Origin: Dyella_B sp035503745
GTDB lineage: Bacteria; Pseudomonadota; Gammaproteobacteria; Xanthomonadales; Rhodanobacteraceae
Direction: 5' to 3'
Length of the DNA: 64,000 nucleotides
NCBI RefSeq assembly: GCF_035503745.1
Contig: NZ_DATJTC010000031.1
Coordinates: 62,001-126,000, forward strand
Below, one piece after another: positions 37,385 to 45,547 of this stretch (position 1 is the stretch's first letter; each line of letters starts with the position of its first letter). Made by a program: the position numbers and the translations under genes. The notes beneath the pieces were generated by a model that made no database searches, was not told the DNA's origin, and saw only the letters and a list, made by a program, of their open reading frames with translations.

Positions 37385-38116
37385 TTAGCTGGTCGGCGAG
37401 AGGCTTATGGATGGGGCGGCGGGAAGCTGCCAGCCGAAGCGTTCGAGCAGTGCGCGGTAGGCCTCGTCCAACGGTGCTTCCAGCGCCATCGGCCGGCCGT
37501 CCACGGGGTGGCGAATGTTAAGGCGCCAGGCGTGCAACAGCATGCGATGGCAGCTGAAATACTGCTTGTAGAGACGGTTGTGATCGCTGCGCCCGTGCTG
37601 GCAATCGCCGATCACCGGGTGGTGGATGTGCGCCATGTGCTTGCGGATCTGGCGGAAGCGCCCGGTCTGCGGTTCGGCCAGCACCAGCGCATAACGCTGC
37701 TGCCGATAGCGTCCCAGCGCGATCGGTACTTCGACCGTGGCCAGTCGCCGGTAATCGGTGCGCGCGTCGCGGCGCGGGCCGGTCTGGCGCGCGCCGGGCA
37801 GGGCATAGTCGATCATGCCTTGCGCAGGCTCCGGCCAGCCGCGCACCACCGCCAGGTATTGCTTGTGCACGTCACGGCCCATGAACTGCTCGCCCAGCGC
37901 GGCGGCCACTTCGGTGGAGCGTGCGATCAGCAGCACGCCGCTGGTGGCGCGGTCCAGGCGATGGGCCAGGTACACGGTGCCGCCCACCTGCTCGCGCAGC
38001 AGGTCGATAAGAAATACCTCGGCATTGCCGACCATCTTGGAACGATGCACGGCCAGACCGGCGGGCTTGTTTACGGCGATCAGGGCATCGTCGCGATAAA
38101 GGATTTCAAGCATCAC
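37385..38116 (-). CDS. truC: tRNA pseudouridine(65) synthase TruC (RluA family)
   Basis: A 243-residue pseudouridine synthase. The catalytic Asp55 is in AHRLDRATSGVLL; GRFRQIRKHMAHIHHPVIGD is the conserved RluA/TruC block. Length and HIHHPVIGD favour TruC over RluA or RluC. There is no S4 domain. Confidence 0.88.
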   Translation of the reverse strand: MMLEILYRDDALIAVNKPAGLAVHRSKMVGNAEVFLIDLLREQVGGTVYLAHRLDRATSGVLLIARSTEVAAALGEQFMGRDVHKQYLAVVRGWPEPAQGMIDYALPGARQTGPRRDARTDYRRLATVEVPIALGRYRQQRYALVLAEPQTGRFRQIRKHMAHIHHPVIGDCQHGRSDHNRLYKQYFSCHRMLLHAWRLNIRHPVDGRPMALEAPLDEAYRALLERFGWQLPAAPSISLSPTS

Positions 38117-38160
38117 GCCACCTGCTCACTCCCCGGCGTGCAGGGGGAGGCGCCCAAGCG

Positions 38161-39807
38161 TCATCGACGCCACCAGCCGAACGCAAAGGACGCCAGGCCC
38201 GCCGCACCCAGGCACAGCGGCGGCCAGAGGCCGTGTTGCGGCGCGAATGTCCACATGACCGTGGCGCAGATGATCAGCGTCGCGCCGAACATGCCGGCGC
38301 CGATCGCAGTGAGCATGCGGCGCACCAGATGGCGCTGGTGCATCAGTTCGTCGGCGTCGGCCAGCACCTGCTGCTCGCCTACCGCGACCTGGCGCAACGC
38401 GTTGCGCACCAGTTCGGGTAGCTGCGGCGCGTTGTGGAACCACTCCGGCACGCGCTTGCTGATCTCGCGCAGCGTGCGCAACGGGCTGTAGCGTTCGCGC
38501 AGGATGCGCTTTAGCACCGGATGCGCCACCGCCCAGATGTCGATATCCGGATCGAGCATGCGGCCCACGCCTTCGATGTTGAGCAGGGTTTTTTGCAGCA
38601 GGATCAGCTGCGGCTGCAGGGTAAGCTCGAAACGCCGCGCGGTCTGGAACAGCTTCACCACCAGCTCGGCCAGCGAGATCTGCGACAGCGGACGCGTGAA
38701 GTACGGCTCGCACACGGTGCGCACAGCCGCTTCCAGTTCGTCCAGGCGGATGCTGGCGGGCATCCAGCCGGCATCGATGTGCAGCTTGGCGATGCGCGCG
38801 TAATCGCGCTCGAACAGGGCGATGAAATTCTGCGCCAGCCAGTATTGATCCGCTTCCGGCAGCGAGCCCATGATGCCGAAATCCAGCGCGATGAAGCGCG
38901 GCTCGTCGATGCGCGTGGGATCGACCCAGATGTTGCCCGGATGCGCATCGGCGTGGAAAAAGTTGTCGCGGAATACCTGCTCGTAGAACAACCGCACGCC
39001 CTTGGCGGCGAGCTTCTTGCGATCGATGCCGGCCGCGTCGATCGCGATGATGTCGTCGCAGCTCACGCCCGACACGCGTTCGAGCGTCAGCACCCGCGCG
39101 CTGGTGAGTTCCCAATGCACCTGGGGCACGTACAGGTCCACGCCGCTGGCGAAATTGCGGCGCAGCAGGCTGGCGTTGGCGCCTTCGCGCTGCAGGTCCA
39201 GCTCATTCTCCAGCATTTTCTCGACTTCGATCACGACGTCGAGCGGGCGGATCTTGTCCGCGTTGGGATGCCAGCGCTGGGCCAGTTCGCCGAGCGAGTG
39301 CAACAAGCGCACGTCGCGCGCGATGCGCTCATCAATGCGCGGCCTTAGCACCTTCACCACCACCGAGCGTCCGTCTTTCAGTGTCGCCGGATGGACCTGG
39401 GCGATCGATGCGGAAGCCAGCGGGACCGAATCGAAACTGCCGTACAGCGCTTCCACCGGCGCCTTCAATTCGCGCTGCACGATGTCGCGCGCCTGTTCGC
39501 CTGGGAAAGGCGGTACCTGGTCCTGCAGCAGCGCCAGTTCGTCGGCGATGTCGTCCGGCACCAGGTCGCGGCGCGTGGACAGCACCTGGCCGGCCTTGAC
39601 GAAAATCGGGCCCAGTTCGTTCAGCGCCAGCCGGATGCGCGCGCCGCGCGAGAGCGGGCGCACATCCACCGCCGGACGTCCCAGCAGCGGACGCACCAGT
39701 TTCAAGGGACGGAAAAGATGCGTCGCGTCGACCAGTTCGTCCAACCGGTAGCGCAACAGGACCATCGCCACGCGTAACAGGCCCGGCACTGCCCGTAGCG
39801 GCGTCAC
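38161..39807 (-). CDS. ubiB: UbiB/ABC1 atypical kinase-like ubiquinone factor
   Basis: A 548-residue membrane-associated ATPase of the UbiB family. The KxGQ motif is FVKAGQVLSTRRDLVP, the A-rich loop is PLASASIAQVHPATL, and HADAHPGNIWV matches the catalytic-loop region. Two C-terminal membrane helices follow (about 500-545). Its start overlaps the ubiJ stop by 4 bases. In E. coli, ubiE-ubiJ-ubiB are one operon; here ubiE is 18 kb away. Confidence 0.93.
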   Translation of the reverse strand: MTPLRAVPGLLRVAMVLLRYRLDELVDATHLFRPLKLVRPLLGRPAVDVRPLSRGARIRLALNELGPIFVKAGQVLSTRRDLVPDDIADELALLQDQVPPFPGEQARDIVQRELKAPVEALYGSFDSVPLASASIAQVHPATLKDGRSVVVKVLRPRIDERIARDVRLLHSLGELAQRWHPNADKIRPLDVVIEVEKMLENELDLQREGANASLLRRNFASGVDLYVPQVHWELTSARVLTLERVSGVSCDDIIAIDAAGIDRKKLAAKGVRLFYEQVFRDNFFHADAHPGNIWVDPTRIDEPRFIALDFGIMGSLPEADQYWLAQNFIALFERDYARIAKLHIDAGWMPASIRLDELEAAVRTVCEPYFTRPLSQISLAELVVKLFQTARRFELTLQPQLILLQKTLLNIEGVGRMLDPDIDIWAVAHPVLKRILRERYSPLRTLREISKRVPEWFHNAPQLPELVRNALRQVAVGEQQVLADADELMHQRHLVRRMLTAIGAGMFGATLIICATVMWTFAPQHGLWPPLCLGAAGLASFAFGWWRR

Positions 39808-40454
39808 GGAGCCGTTCCCTGGTGTGCGCGTTCCAGTCGGGCAAGTCGCGCTTCAAGGCGTTCGGTGCGTTCGCGCAGGTGATCCACATCGTCGAGGAAG
39901 GCTTCCACTTCGCCCGGCGCCAGCGCGATGCGCGATTCGTCGCGCAGCCACGCGGCGCCGTCCTGGCCCAGGTGCGTGGCGGTGTCGCGCGCGTGCGCCA
40001 GGCCGCGGCGCACGGCCGCGGCGATGGGGACGCCCAGCACATCGCCGAAGGTGCGCGTAAAGGCCTCCTCGACATCGGGCGCGAAACCGCTGGCGAGTTT
40101 TTCCAGTCGCCGCGCGAGTTCGGCATCGCCGGCGATATCCACCTTGCCGGGCGATACGCCGTCGCTGTGCCGGCGTAGCAGCACCGAGAGCAGGCTGCCG
40201 GGTGTGGCGGCCACGCGCAGATCGCTGGACGCCGGCGCGGGACCCACTTTCACGCGGCTGCCTTGCACGGTGACGGCGAGCGCCAGATCGAGCCCGCGCA
40301 GCTCAAGCTGCACGCTGCGGCCATCGAGCGCGGCGAGCCTGGCCTGGGTATCGGGATCGAGCGAAAGCGCATGATTGAGCGCTGTTTCCAGCGCACGGCC
40401 GGCCAATTGGCGCAGCGGCTGCGGTAGCACAGATGAGGACGGGGCGGCATTCAT
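39804..40454 (-). CDS. ubiJ: Ubiquinone biosynthesis accessory factor UbiJ (SCP2 domain)
   Basis: A 216-residue protein with an N-terminal sterol-carrier-protein-like lipid-binding domain (ELRGLDLALAVTVQGSRVKV; VAATPGSLLSVLL) and a C-terminal helical/coiled part (LDDVDHLRERTERLEARLARL), as in UbiJ. It binds ubiquinone intermediates in the Ubi complex. ATG 40454 is preferred to 40484. Translationally coupled to ubiB. Confidence 0.88.
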   Translation of the reverse strand: MNAAPSSSVLPQPLRQLAGRALETALNHALSLDPDTQARLAALDGRSVQLELRGLDLALAVTVQGSRVKVGPAPASSDLRVAATPGSLLSVLLRRHSDGVSPGKVDIAGDAELARRLEKLASGFAPDVEEAFTRTFGDVLGVPIAAAVRRGLAHARDTATHLGQDGAAWLRDESRIALAPGEVEAFLDDVDHLRERTERLEARLARLERAHQGTAP

Positions 40455-40502
40455 AGCGCGATTGTAGCCGCCCGCGTCATGCACCTGCCCTAACCGTTGC
40501 GA

Positions 40503-40973
40503 TCACAACGCCACGGCACCGGGAAAGCCCAGCTGCCGCCATGCTTCATAGACGGCCACGGCCACGCTGTTGGAAAGATTGAGGCTGCGGCTGTCCGCGC
40601 GCATCGGCAGGCGCAGGCGTTGCTCCGGCGGCAACGCGTCGAGCACGTTGCCCGGCAGGCCGGCGGTCTCGCAGCCGAACAGCAAGGCGTCGCCCTCGCC
40701 GAAGCGCGCATCCACGTGCCGGGTGCGCCCGCGCGTGGAAAAGGCGAACACGCGCGGATGGCCGATCGCCGCCAGGCAGGCGTCCAGATGGTCGTGCACC
40801 GCCACGCGGGCGTACTCGTGATAATCCAGGCCGGCGCGTTTCAAGCGCGCATCGTCAAGCTCGAAGCCCAGCGGGCGCACCAGGTGCAGGCTGGCGCCGG
40901 TGTTGGCGCACAGTCGGATCACGTTGCCGGTATTGGGCGGAATTTCGGGGCGGAACAGGATGACATGCAGCAT
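40503..40973 (-). CDS. trmL: tRNA (cytidine/uridine-2'-O-)-methyltransferase TrmL
   Basis: A 156-residue SPOUT methyltransferase that modifies position 34 of tRNA-Leu. PEIPPNTGNVIRLCANTGA, LLFGCETAGLPGNVLD and the C-terminal RSLNLSNSVAVAVYEAWRQ form the knotted SAM site. Standard length. Confidence 0.94.
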   Translation of the reverse strand: MLHVILFRPEIPPNTGNVIRLCANTGASLHLVRPLGFELDDARLKRAGLDYHEYARVAVHDHLDACLAAIGHPRVFAFSTRGRTRHVDARFGEGDALLFGCETAGLPGNVLDALPPEQRLRLPMRADSRSLNLSNSVAVAVYEAWRQLGFPGAVAL

Positions 40974-41013
40974 GCCGCCATTATCCGACGGCGAGGGCGA
41001 TCGCGTCTTGCGA

Positions 41014-41220
41014 TCAGCCCAGACTACCCGGGCAGGCGATTTCGCGGGCCATCGGCAGCGCGCAATGGCTGGGCGCGGAGGCGAGCAGGGTGCTGACGCG
41101 GCTGCTGTTGGCCAACTGCACCGGCGCGGGCTTGGCGGTAACCATGCCGGCCAGGATCAGTCCGCAAACCAGCATGCAGGCGACGAAAAGGCTGCGTAGA
41201 ACCATGGTCTCGAATTTCAT
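41014..41220 (-). CDS. Small membrane or exported protein, 68 aa, unknown
   Basis: Begins MKFETMVLRSLFVACMLVCG with a hydrophobic segment (about 8-26), then a polar tail with two cysteines (SHCALP; EIACPG). AAGGAG lies 8 bases upstream of ATG 41220, a good ribosome-binding site, supporting a real gene. The hydrophobic segment could be a signal peptide ending near TAKPAP or a membrane anchor. No family recognised. Its upstream region is very AT-rich and carries TGTCCG dyads. Confidence 0.6.
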   Translation of the reverse strand: MKFETMVLRSLFVACMLVCGLILAGMVTAKPAPVQLANSSRVSTLLASAPSHCALPMAREIACPGSLG

Positions 41221-41349
41221 GTCCGTTCTCCTTGCGTTTGGACGGGAAGGTCCTCGCCCTGTCCGGAGCAATCCCTGTGCCAGCCCGGCATTTTTTCCTA
41301 AAATATTGATATATAAATGTTTATTTTTGAACGTCGGCGTGCGCCGGCT

Positions 41350-41393
41350 TGTCCGCGGACAGTGCGTGCCCGCCAGCGGACAGTGTCCGGACA
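41350..41393. promoter_or_regulatory. Cluster of TGTCCG/CGGACA palindromes
   Basis: TGTCCGCGGACA (41350-41361, perfect 12-bp palindrome), CGGACA-G-TGTCCG (41377-41389) and TGTCCGGACA (41384-41393, perfect) lie in the divergent region between the 68-aa gene and the DUF4156 lipoprotein gene. Three overlapping dyads of the same half-site in 44 bases point to a multi-site operator or enhancer. Confidence 0.55.
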
Positions 41394-41494
41394 GGCGCGC
41401 TAAGCCTGCGTTCGGGGATGGCGGGCACCAAAGCGTTACGATCCAATGCATCGCCGCATCATCCGCACTTCCCCGCCTATACACGGAGCTACTC

Positions 41495-41917
41495 ATGCGC
41501 AAGACCCTGCTGCTCGCAACTGTCGTGCTGCTTGGCGGTTGTACCTGGGGCATCAATCCTGCACCCGGTTCGGAGAACGTTCGCACCGCATGGAGCGGCG
41601 ATGTCTCCAATTGCCACGACCTGGGCAAGATCACCGTTTCGGTGACCGATCACGTTGGACCCTACGACCGCAACGACATCAAAGTGCGCGACGAACTGCA
41701 GGTGCAGGCACGCAACAGCGCCCTCGACATGAAGGCGGACACGATCAAGCCGCTGGCCGATCCGGTGGACGGCTCGCAGCCGTGGGAAGCCTATTACTGC
41801 GGCAATCGCGTGGTGGGGCCATCCGCGCCGCCGCCGGTGCAGGGCGGCACGCAGCCGCCACCGCCGCCGCAGCAGCAGAGCGGCGGCTTCCAGACATATC
41901 CCAGCAAAGGCGGTTAA
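41495..41917 (+). CDS. DUF4156-like small lipoprotein
   Basis: A 140-residue exported lipoprotein: signal MRKTLLLATVVLLGGC with lipobox LGGC. The mature part (VSNCHDLGKITVSVTDHVG; RNSALDMKADTIKPL; EAYYCGN) resembles DUF4156 (E. coli YjeI type) with two cysteines that may form a disulfide. The tail is Pro/Gln-rich. CGGAG precedes ATG 41495. Function unknown. Confidence 0.75.
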   Translation: MRKTLLLATVVLLGGCTWGINPAPGSENVRTAWSGDVSNCHDLGKITVSVTDHVGPYDRNDIKVRDELQVQARNSALDMKADTIKPLADPVDGSQPWEAYYCGNRVVGPSAPPPVQGGTQPPPPPQQQSGGFQTYPSKGG

Positions 41918-41924
41918 GGGCGGC

Positions 41925-42554
41925 TTAGGTTTCCAGCACGTCATGCAGATACAACTGCATGGCGCGCTGCAGTTGCGCCTGCGCGGCCTGGCGGCCGGGC
42001 ATCCCCGGCTCGGCATGGATCGCCACCGCTGCCTTCATCATCTGCTGCACCACCACGGCGGCGGCGTGCATCTCATCGGCCGAACGTTCCGGCGCGCGCT
42101 GCGTCAGCAAGGCTTGCAGCTGGGCGCGGAAGGCACGCCGTATCGCCATGCCGTCGGCGGCCGGCGCGGGGCCCGATTCCACCAGGATCACAAAGGCCGG
42201 GTGGCGCCGGCGGAACACAATCAGGAACGTGCTCAACTGCGCGGCGAGTTCGTCGATGCTCACGTTCAGCGACTGCGCGGCGAGCTTTTCGATGGCCGCG
42301 TGGAACGCCTGCCCGTATTGCTCCACCAGCGCTTGCGCCAGCACTTCCTTGGTGGGAAAGAACTGGTATAGCGAACCGATCGCCGCCCCGGCGCGGGCGG
42401 CCACCTCGGTCATCGTGGCCGCCTCGTAGCCCTTTTCGACAAAGCATGCGGCAGCCGCTTCCAGCAGCGCCGCCACGCGCTCGCGGCCGCGCTGCCGCTG
42501 CGGTACGCGGCGGCCCTCGGACGGTTTCGGCGCGCTTGATTTTTGTGAGGGCAT
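41925..42554 (-). CDS. TetR-family transcriptional regulator
   Basis: About 209 residues. The N-terminal HTH (MTEVAARAGAAIGSLYQFFP, roughly 40-60) follows a basic arm (QRQRGRERVAALLEAAAACF). The C-terminal ligand domain is of the TetR_C type. ATG 42554 sits 9 bases after GGAG; ATG 42560 is possible but only 3 bases from it. Divergent from the isochorismatase-like gene, with two matching operators between, so it probably represses both. Confidence 0.85.
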   Translation of the reverse strand: MPSQKSSAPKPSEGRRVPQRQRGRERVAALLEAAAACFVEKGYEAATMTEVAARAGAAIGSLYQFFPTKEVLAQALVEQYGQAFHAAIEKLAAQSLNVSIDELAAQLSTFLIVFRRRHPAFVILVESGPAPAADGMAIRRAFRAQLQALLTQRAPERSADEMHAAAVVVQQMMKAAVAIHAEPGMPGRQAAQAQLQRAMQLYLHDVLET

Positions 42555-42586
42555 CCTCATAAACTCCAAAGTGAGGATGTCCTCAC
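42545..42586. promoter_or_regulatory. Tandem TetR operators
   Basis: GTGAGGATGTCCTCAC (42571-42586) has 7-base arms around TG. GTGAGGGCATCCTCAT (42545-42560) is the same site with small changes and overlaps the tetR start codon. Centres are 26 bases apart. Position and symmetry fit binding by the adjacent TetR protein, repressing its own gene and the divergent hydrolase. Confidence 0.7.
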
Positions 42587-42607
42587 CTAACTCTGATGGA
42601 GAAGCCG

Positions 42608-43177
42608 ATGGACAAGCTGGACCCAGGCAAAACGGCGCTGGTTCTGATCGACCTGCAGAAGGGTATCCTACCGTTTGCAGGCGGCCCGCATACCGCCGCC
42701 GACGTGCTGGACAAAGCCAGTGCGCTGGCCGCGCGTTTTCGCCAGTTGCATGCACCGGTGGCGTTGGTGCGAGTGGGCTGGTCGGCCGATGGCGGCGATG
42801 CGCCGCGCCAGCTGGTGGACCGGCCGATGTCGGGGACGACGCTGCCGGCCGATTGGTGGGAGTTCCCCGAAGCCTTGGGCGTGACCGACAGCGATATCCG
42901 CATCGTCAAGCGCCAGTGGGGCGCGTTCTACGGCACGGAATTGGAATTGCAGCTGCGCCGCCGCGGCGTGGAGCACATCGTCCTCGGCGGCATTTCCACC
43001 AACATCGGCGTGGAATCGACCGCGCGCAACGCGTGGGAAATCGGCTTTAACCTGGTGTTCGCCGAGGATGCGATGAGCGCGCACAACGGCCAGCAGCACG
43101 GCTTCGCAGTGGAAAACATTTTCCCGCGCCTGGGCCGCGTGCGCAGTACCGCGCAGATTCTGCAGATGCTCGATTGA
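42608..43177 (+). CDS. Isochorismatase-like hydrolase lacking the catalytic Cys
   Basis: A 189-residue isochorismatase-superfamily protein. Asp15 (VLIDLQKG) and Lys101 (IVKRQWGAF) of the usual triad are present, but the Cys position is Gly134 (GISTNIGVESTARNAW), as in true isochorismatases of the EntB/PhzD group and unlike Cys-dependent amidohydrolases. The substrate is unknown. ATG 42608 with GGAGAAG just upstream is preferred over ATG 42596. Controlled probably by the divergent TetR. Confidence 0.82.
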   Translation: MDKLDPGKTALVLIDLQKGILPFAGGPHTAADVLDKASALAARFRQLHAPVALVRVGWSADGGDAPRQLVDRPMSGTTLPADWWEFPEALGVTDSDIRIVKRQWGAFYGTELELQLRRRGVEHIVLGGISTNIGVESTARNAWEIGFNLVFAEDAMSAHNGQQHGFAVENIFPRLGRVRSTAQILQMLD

Positions 43178-43181
43178 CCGA

Positions 43182-43201
43182 TGCCGCCCGGCGGGGCGGC
43201 A
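43182..43201. terminator. GC hairpin between convergent genes
   Basis: TGCCGCCC (43182-43189), loop GGCG, GGGCGGCA (43194-43201), just after the isochorismatase-like stop and before the thrC stop. There is no T tract, so terminator function is only possible. Confidence 0.35.
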
Positions 43202-43223
43202 AGTCTGCGCGGCGCGCCTGCGT

Positions 43224-44561
43224 TCAGGAGAGCACGGGCGCCTTGCGCGTCGCCCGTTCGAGCAGCCAGCGACGCAAGGCATCGTCCTCGGCGGCCATCG
43301 CCTCGGCCGAGGACGGGCGCTGCAGCATCGCGCCCAGCGCGACGGGAACCTCCACCGGCCGTCCGATCAAGGGCTCGACCACGCTTTCGAACTTCGCCGG
43401 GTGCGCGGTGGCAACCACCGTCCAGGGCGCCTGGTTGCCGGCCTCGCGCAGTTGGTCCAGCAGATGCATGGCGGTGGCGGTGTGCGGACAGAACACTTCA
43501 TCGTGTTCGCGCGCGTGCGTGGCGATCGTCGTACTGATGGTGCGGTCGTCCACGCTTTGCGCCTGGATCTGCGCGCGCAGCAAAGTGTTGTCGGGCAGCG
43601 TCCAGCGCAGGCGCTCGAAATTGCTGGGTGCGCCGACGTCCATCGCATTGGCCAGTGTCGCGAGGGCCTCGCGCGGGGCGTAGTCGTGGCCGGCGAAGAA
43701 ATCGGGCAGCGTGGCGTTGGCGTTGCAGGCCAGCTTGATCTGGCTCACCGGCAAGCCCGTTGTGCGCACCCATTGCGCGGCGAGCGCATTGCCCAGGTTG
43801 CCGGTCGGCACGATCAGGTTCAGCGGTTCGCGCCGCTCGCGGCAGCGTGCGACCGCCGCGTGCGCGTAATAGCTCATCTGCGGCAACAGTCGGCCGAGGC
43901 TGATGCTGTTGGCCGAAGAAAGCGGTACCTGCGCCTGCAGCGCCGGATCGTTCAAGGCGGCCTTGACCATGCGCTGGCAATCGTCGAAACGGCCCTGCAC
44001 GCGCAGTGCATGCACGTTGTCGCCCAAGCAGCCGAGCTGATGCGCCTGGCGCGGCGACACGCGGCCATCCGGATACAGGATCACTACTTCGATGCCGGGT
44101 TGGCGGTGGAAGGCCGCGGCCACCGCCGCGCCGGTGTCGCCGGAGGTCGCCACCAGGATGGTCAGCGGTGCCGCGCCATCGCCGCGCAGCCGGCGCATGC
44201 AGGCGGCCAGGAAGCGCGCGCCGACATCCTTGAATGCCGCGGTCGGGCCGTGAAACAGTTCCAGCAACGAGGTTTTAGGATGCTGCGGCAACGCGCGCAG
44301 CGGCGTGGGAAAGGTCAACGCTTCGGCGCATATCGCCCGCAGTTCGCCGGCCAGCGCATCGCCGGCAAAAAAAGGCGCCAGCAGCGTTGCGGCGGTATCG
44401 GCGAGGTTGCCGTCGGGGTCGAATTGCTCCAGCAGCAGTGCGGGCAGACGCTCCGGCACGTACAAGCCGCCGTCCGGCGCCATCCCGGCGGCGATCGCTT
44501 CGCTCAGCGTGGCTGCCCGGGCGGTGCCACGCGTACTCAAGTATCGCAACGCCACGCTCAT
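43224..44561 (-). CDS. thrC: Threonine synthase
   Basis: A PLP enzyme converting O-phosphohomoserine to threonine. A 445-residue protein, with Lys111 in FHGPTAAFKDVGARF binding PLP; ILVATSGDTGAAVAAAF and VPTGNLGNALAAQW are cofactor-phosphate blocks. Its start overlaps the thrB stop by 4 bases. Last gene of the thr operon. Confidence 0.96.
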   Translation of the reverse strand: MSVALRYLSTRGTARAATLSEAIAAGMAPDGGLYVPERLPALLLEQFDPDGNLADTAATLLAPFFAGDALAGELRAICAEALTFPTPLRALPQHPKTSLLELFHGPTAAFKDVGARFLAACMRRLRGDGAAPLTILVATSGDTGAAVAAAFHRQPGIEVVILYPDGRVSPRQAHQLGCLGDNVHALRVQGRFDDCQRMVKAALNDPALQAQVPLSSANSISLGRLLPQMSYYAHAAVARCRERREPLNLIVPTGNLGNALAAQWVRTTGLPVSQIKLACNANATLPDFFAGHDYAPREALATLANAMDVGAPSNFERLRWTLPDNTLLRAQIQAQSVDDRTISTTIATHAREHDEVFCPHTATAMHLLDQLREAGNQAPWTVVATAHPAKFESVVEPLIGRPVEVPVALGAMLQRPSSAEAMAAEDDALRRWLLERATRKAPVLS

Positions 44562-45547
44562 GCTGCGTCGTCCTCGTCGGGTGAAGTAGTCAATGCGGCA
44601 GCGGGGCCATCGACCGGCGCGACGAAGCGGTCGCTATCCAGGCCCGCTTCGGCGAACGCCGCGCACATCGCATCGGCTGCCGCTTCGGCCTCGGCACGGT
44701 GTTCGAACCAGCCGAATACGCTGGGACCGCCGCCTGAAATGCTTGCGCCCAGTGCGTTGTGATCGAGCGCCGCTTGCTTGACGCGTGCGAAATGGGCGAT
44801 CAGCGGCGCGCGGCGCGGTTCGATCAGCACGTCCTTCAAGCCTTCCCGCACCAGCGCGGCGTCGCCGCGCCAGCAGCCGGCCAGCACCAGCGCCAGGTTG
44901 GCCGATTGCGCGACGAATTCGCCCAGCGCGTAATCGCCGGCCAGGGCCGCGCGCGCCTTGCGCGTTTCCAGCACCGCATGCGGATGCACCAGCGCGCAAT
45001 GCCAGGTCGGCGGCACCGGAACGCGTACCAGCCGCTCGCGGGTGGCCAGCACCAGGCCACCAAGCAGCATCGGTCCGACGTTGTCGCCGTGGCGACCGCC
45101 GCTGGCCACCGCTTCGCCTTCGAGCGCGAAGTTATACAGCGCTTCGCGCGGCAGCGGACGCTCGAGCAAGGCGTTCGCCGCCACTAGCGCTGCGACGCAT
45201 GAAGCAGCCGAGCCACCCATGCCCGAGCCGAGCGCAATGCCTTTGTGCAACGACAACTCGAAGCCGTACTGCAAGCCCAGCGCCTTGCGCAGCGCCATCA
45301 AGGCCATGCCGGCGGTATTCTGTGCCGCGTCGGTGGGCAGCACGTCCACGCAGCCGTGGATGCCGGCGATGCGCACCGTGGGCGTATCGATACGCCGTAC
45401 TTCGACGCGATCGCCGGCGCCTTCGATGCAGTGGCCCAGGATATCGAAGCCCACGCCCACGTTGCCCACGCTGGCGTAGGCGATGGCGCAGGCAGATTGG
45501 AGCGGGTGCGCGGACATGTGGGACTTCGTGGCAAGTGGAGCGTTCAT
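44558..45547 (-). CDS. thrB: Homoserine kinase
   Basis: A GHMP kinase phosphorylating homoserine. A 329-residue protein; the ATP loop is GIALGSGMGGSAASCVAAL, and the C-terminal SISGGGPSVFGWFE is GHMP motif 3. It overlaps thrC and the dehydrogenase gene by 4 bases on either side. Confidence 0.96.
   Translation of the reverse strand: MNAPLATKSHMSAHPLQSACAIAYASVGNVGVGFDILGHCIEGAGDRVEVRRIDTPTVRIAGIHGCVDVLPTDAAQNTAGMALMALRKALGLQYGFELSLHKGIALGSGMGGSAASCVAALVAANALLERPLPREALYNFALEGEAVASGGRHGDNVGPMLLGGLVLATRERLVRVPVPPTWHCALVHPHAVLETRKARAALAGDYALGEFVAQSANLALVLAGCWRGDAALVREGLKDVLIEPRRAPLIAHFARVKQAALDHNALGASISGGGPSVFGWFEHRAEAEAAADAMCAAFAEAGLDSDRFVAPVDGPAAALTTSPDEDDAA

Noticed and set aside
41393..41494. 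A sigma54 promoter downstream of the TGTCCG dyads
   Set aside because: TGGC and GC pairs near 41419-41435 have an 11-base spacing instead of 10, so the element is not convincing.
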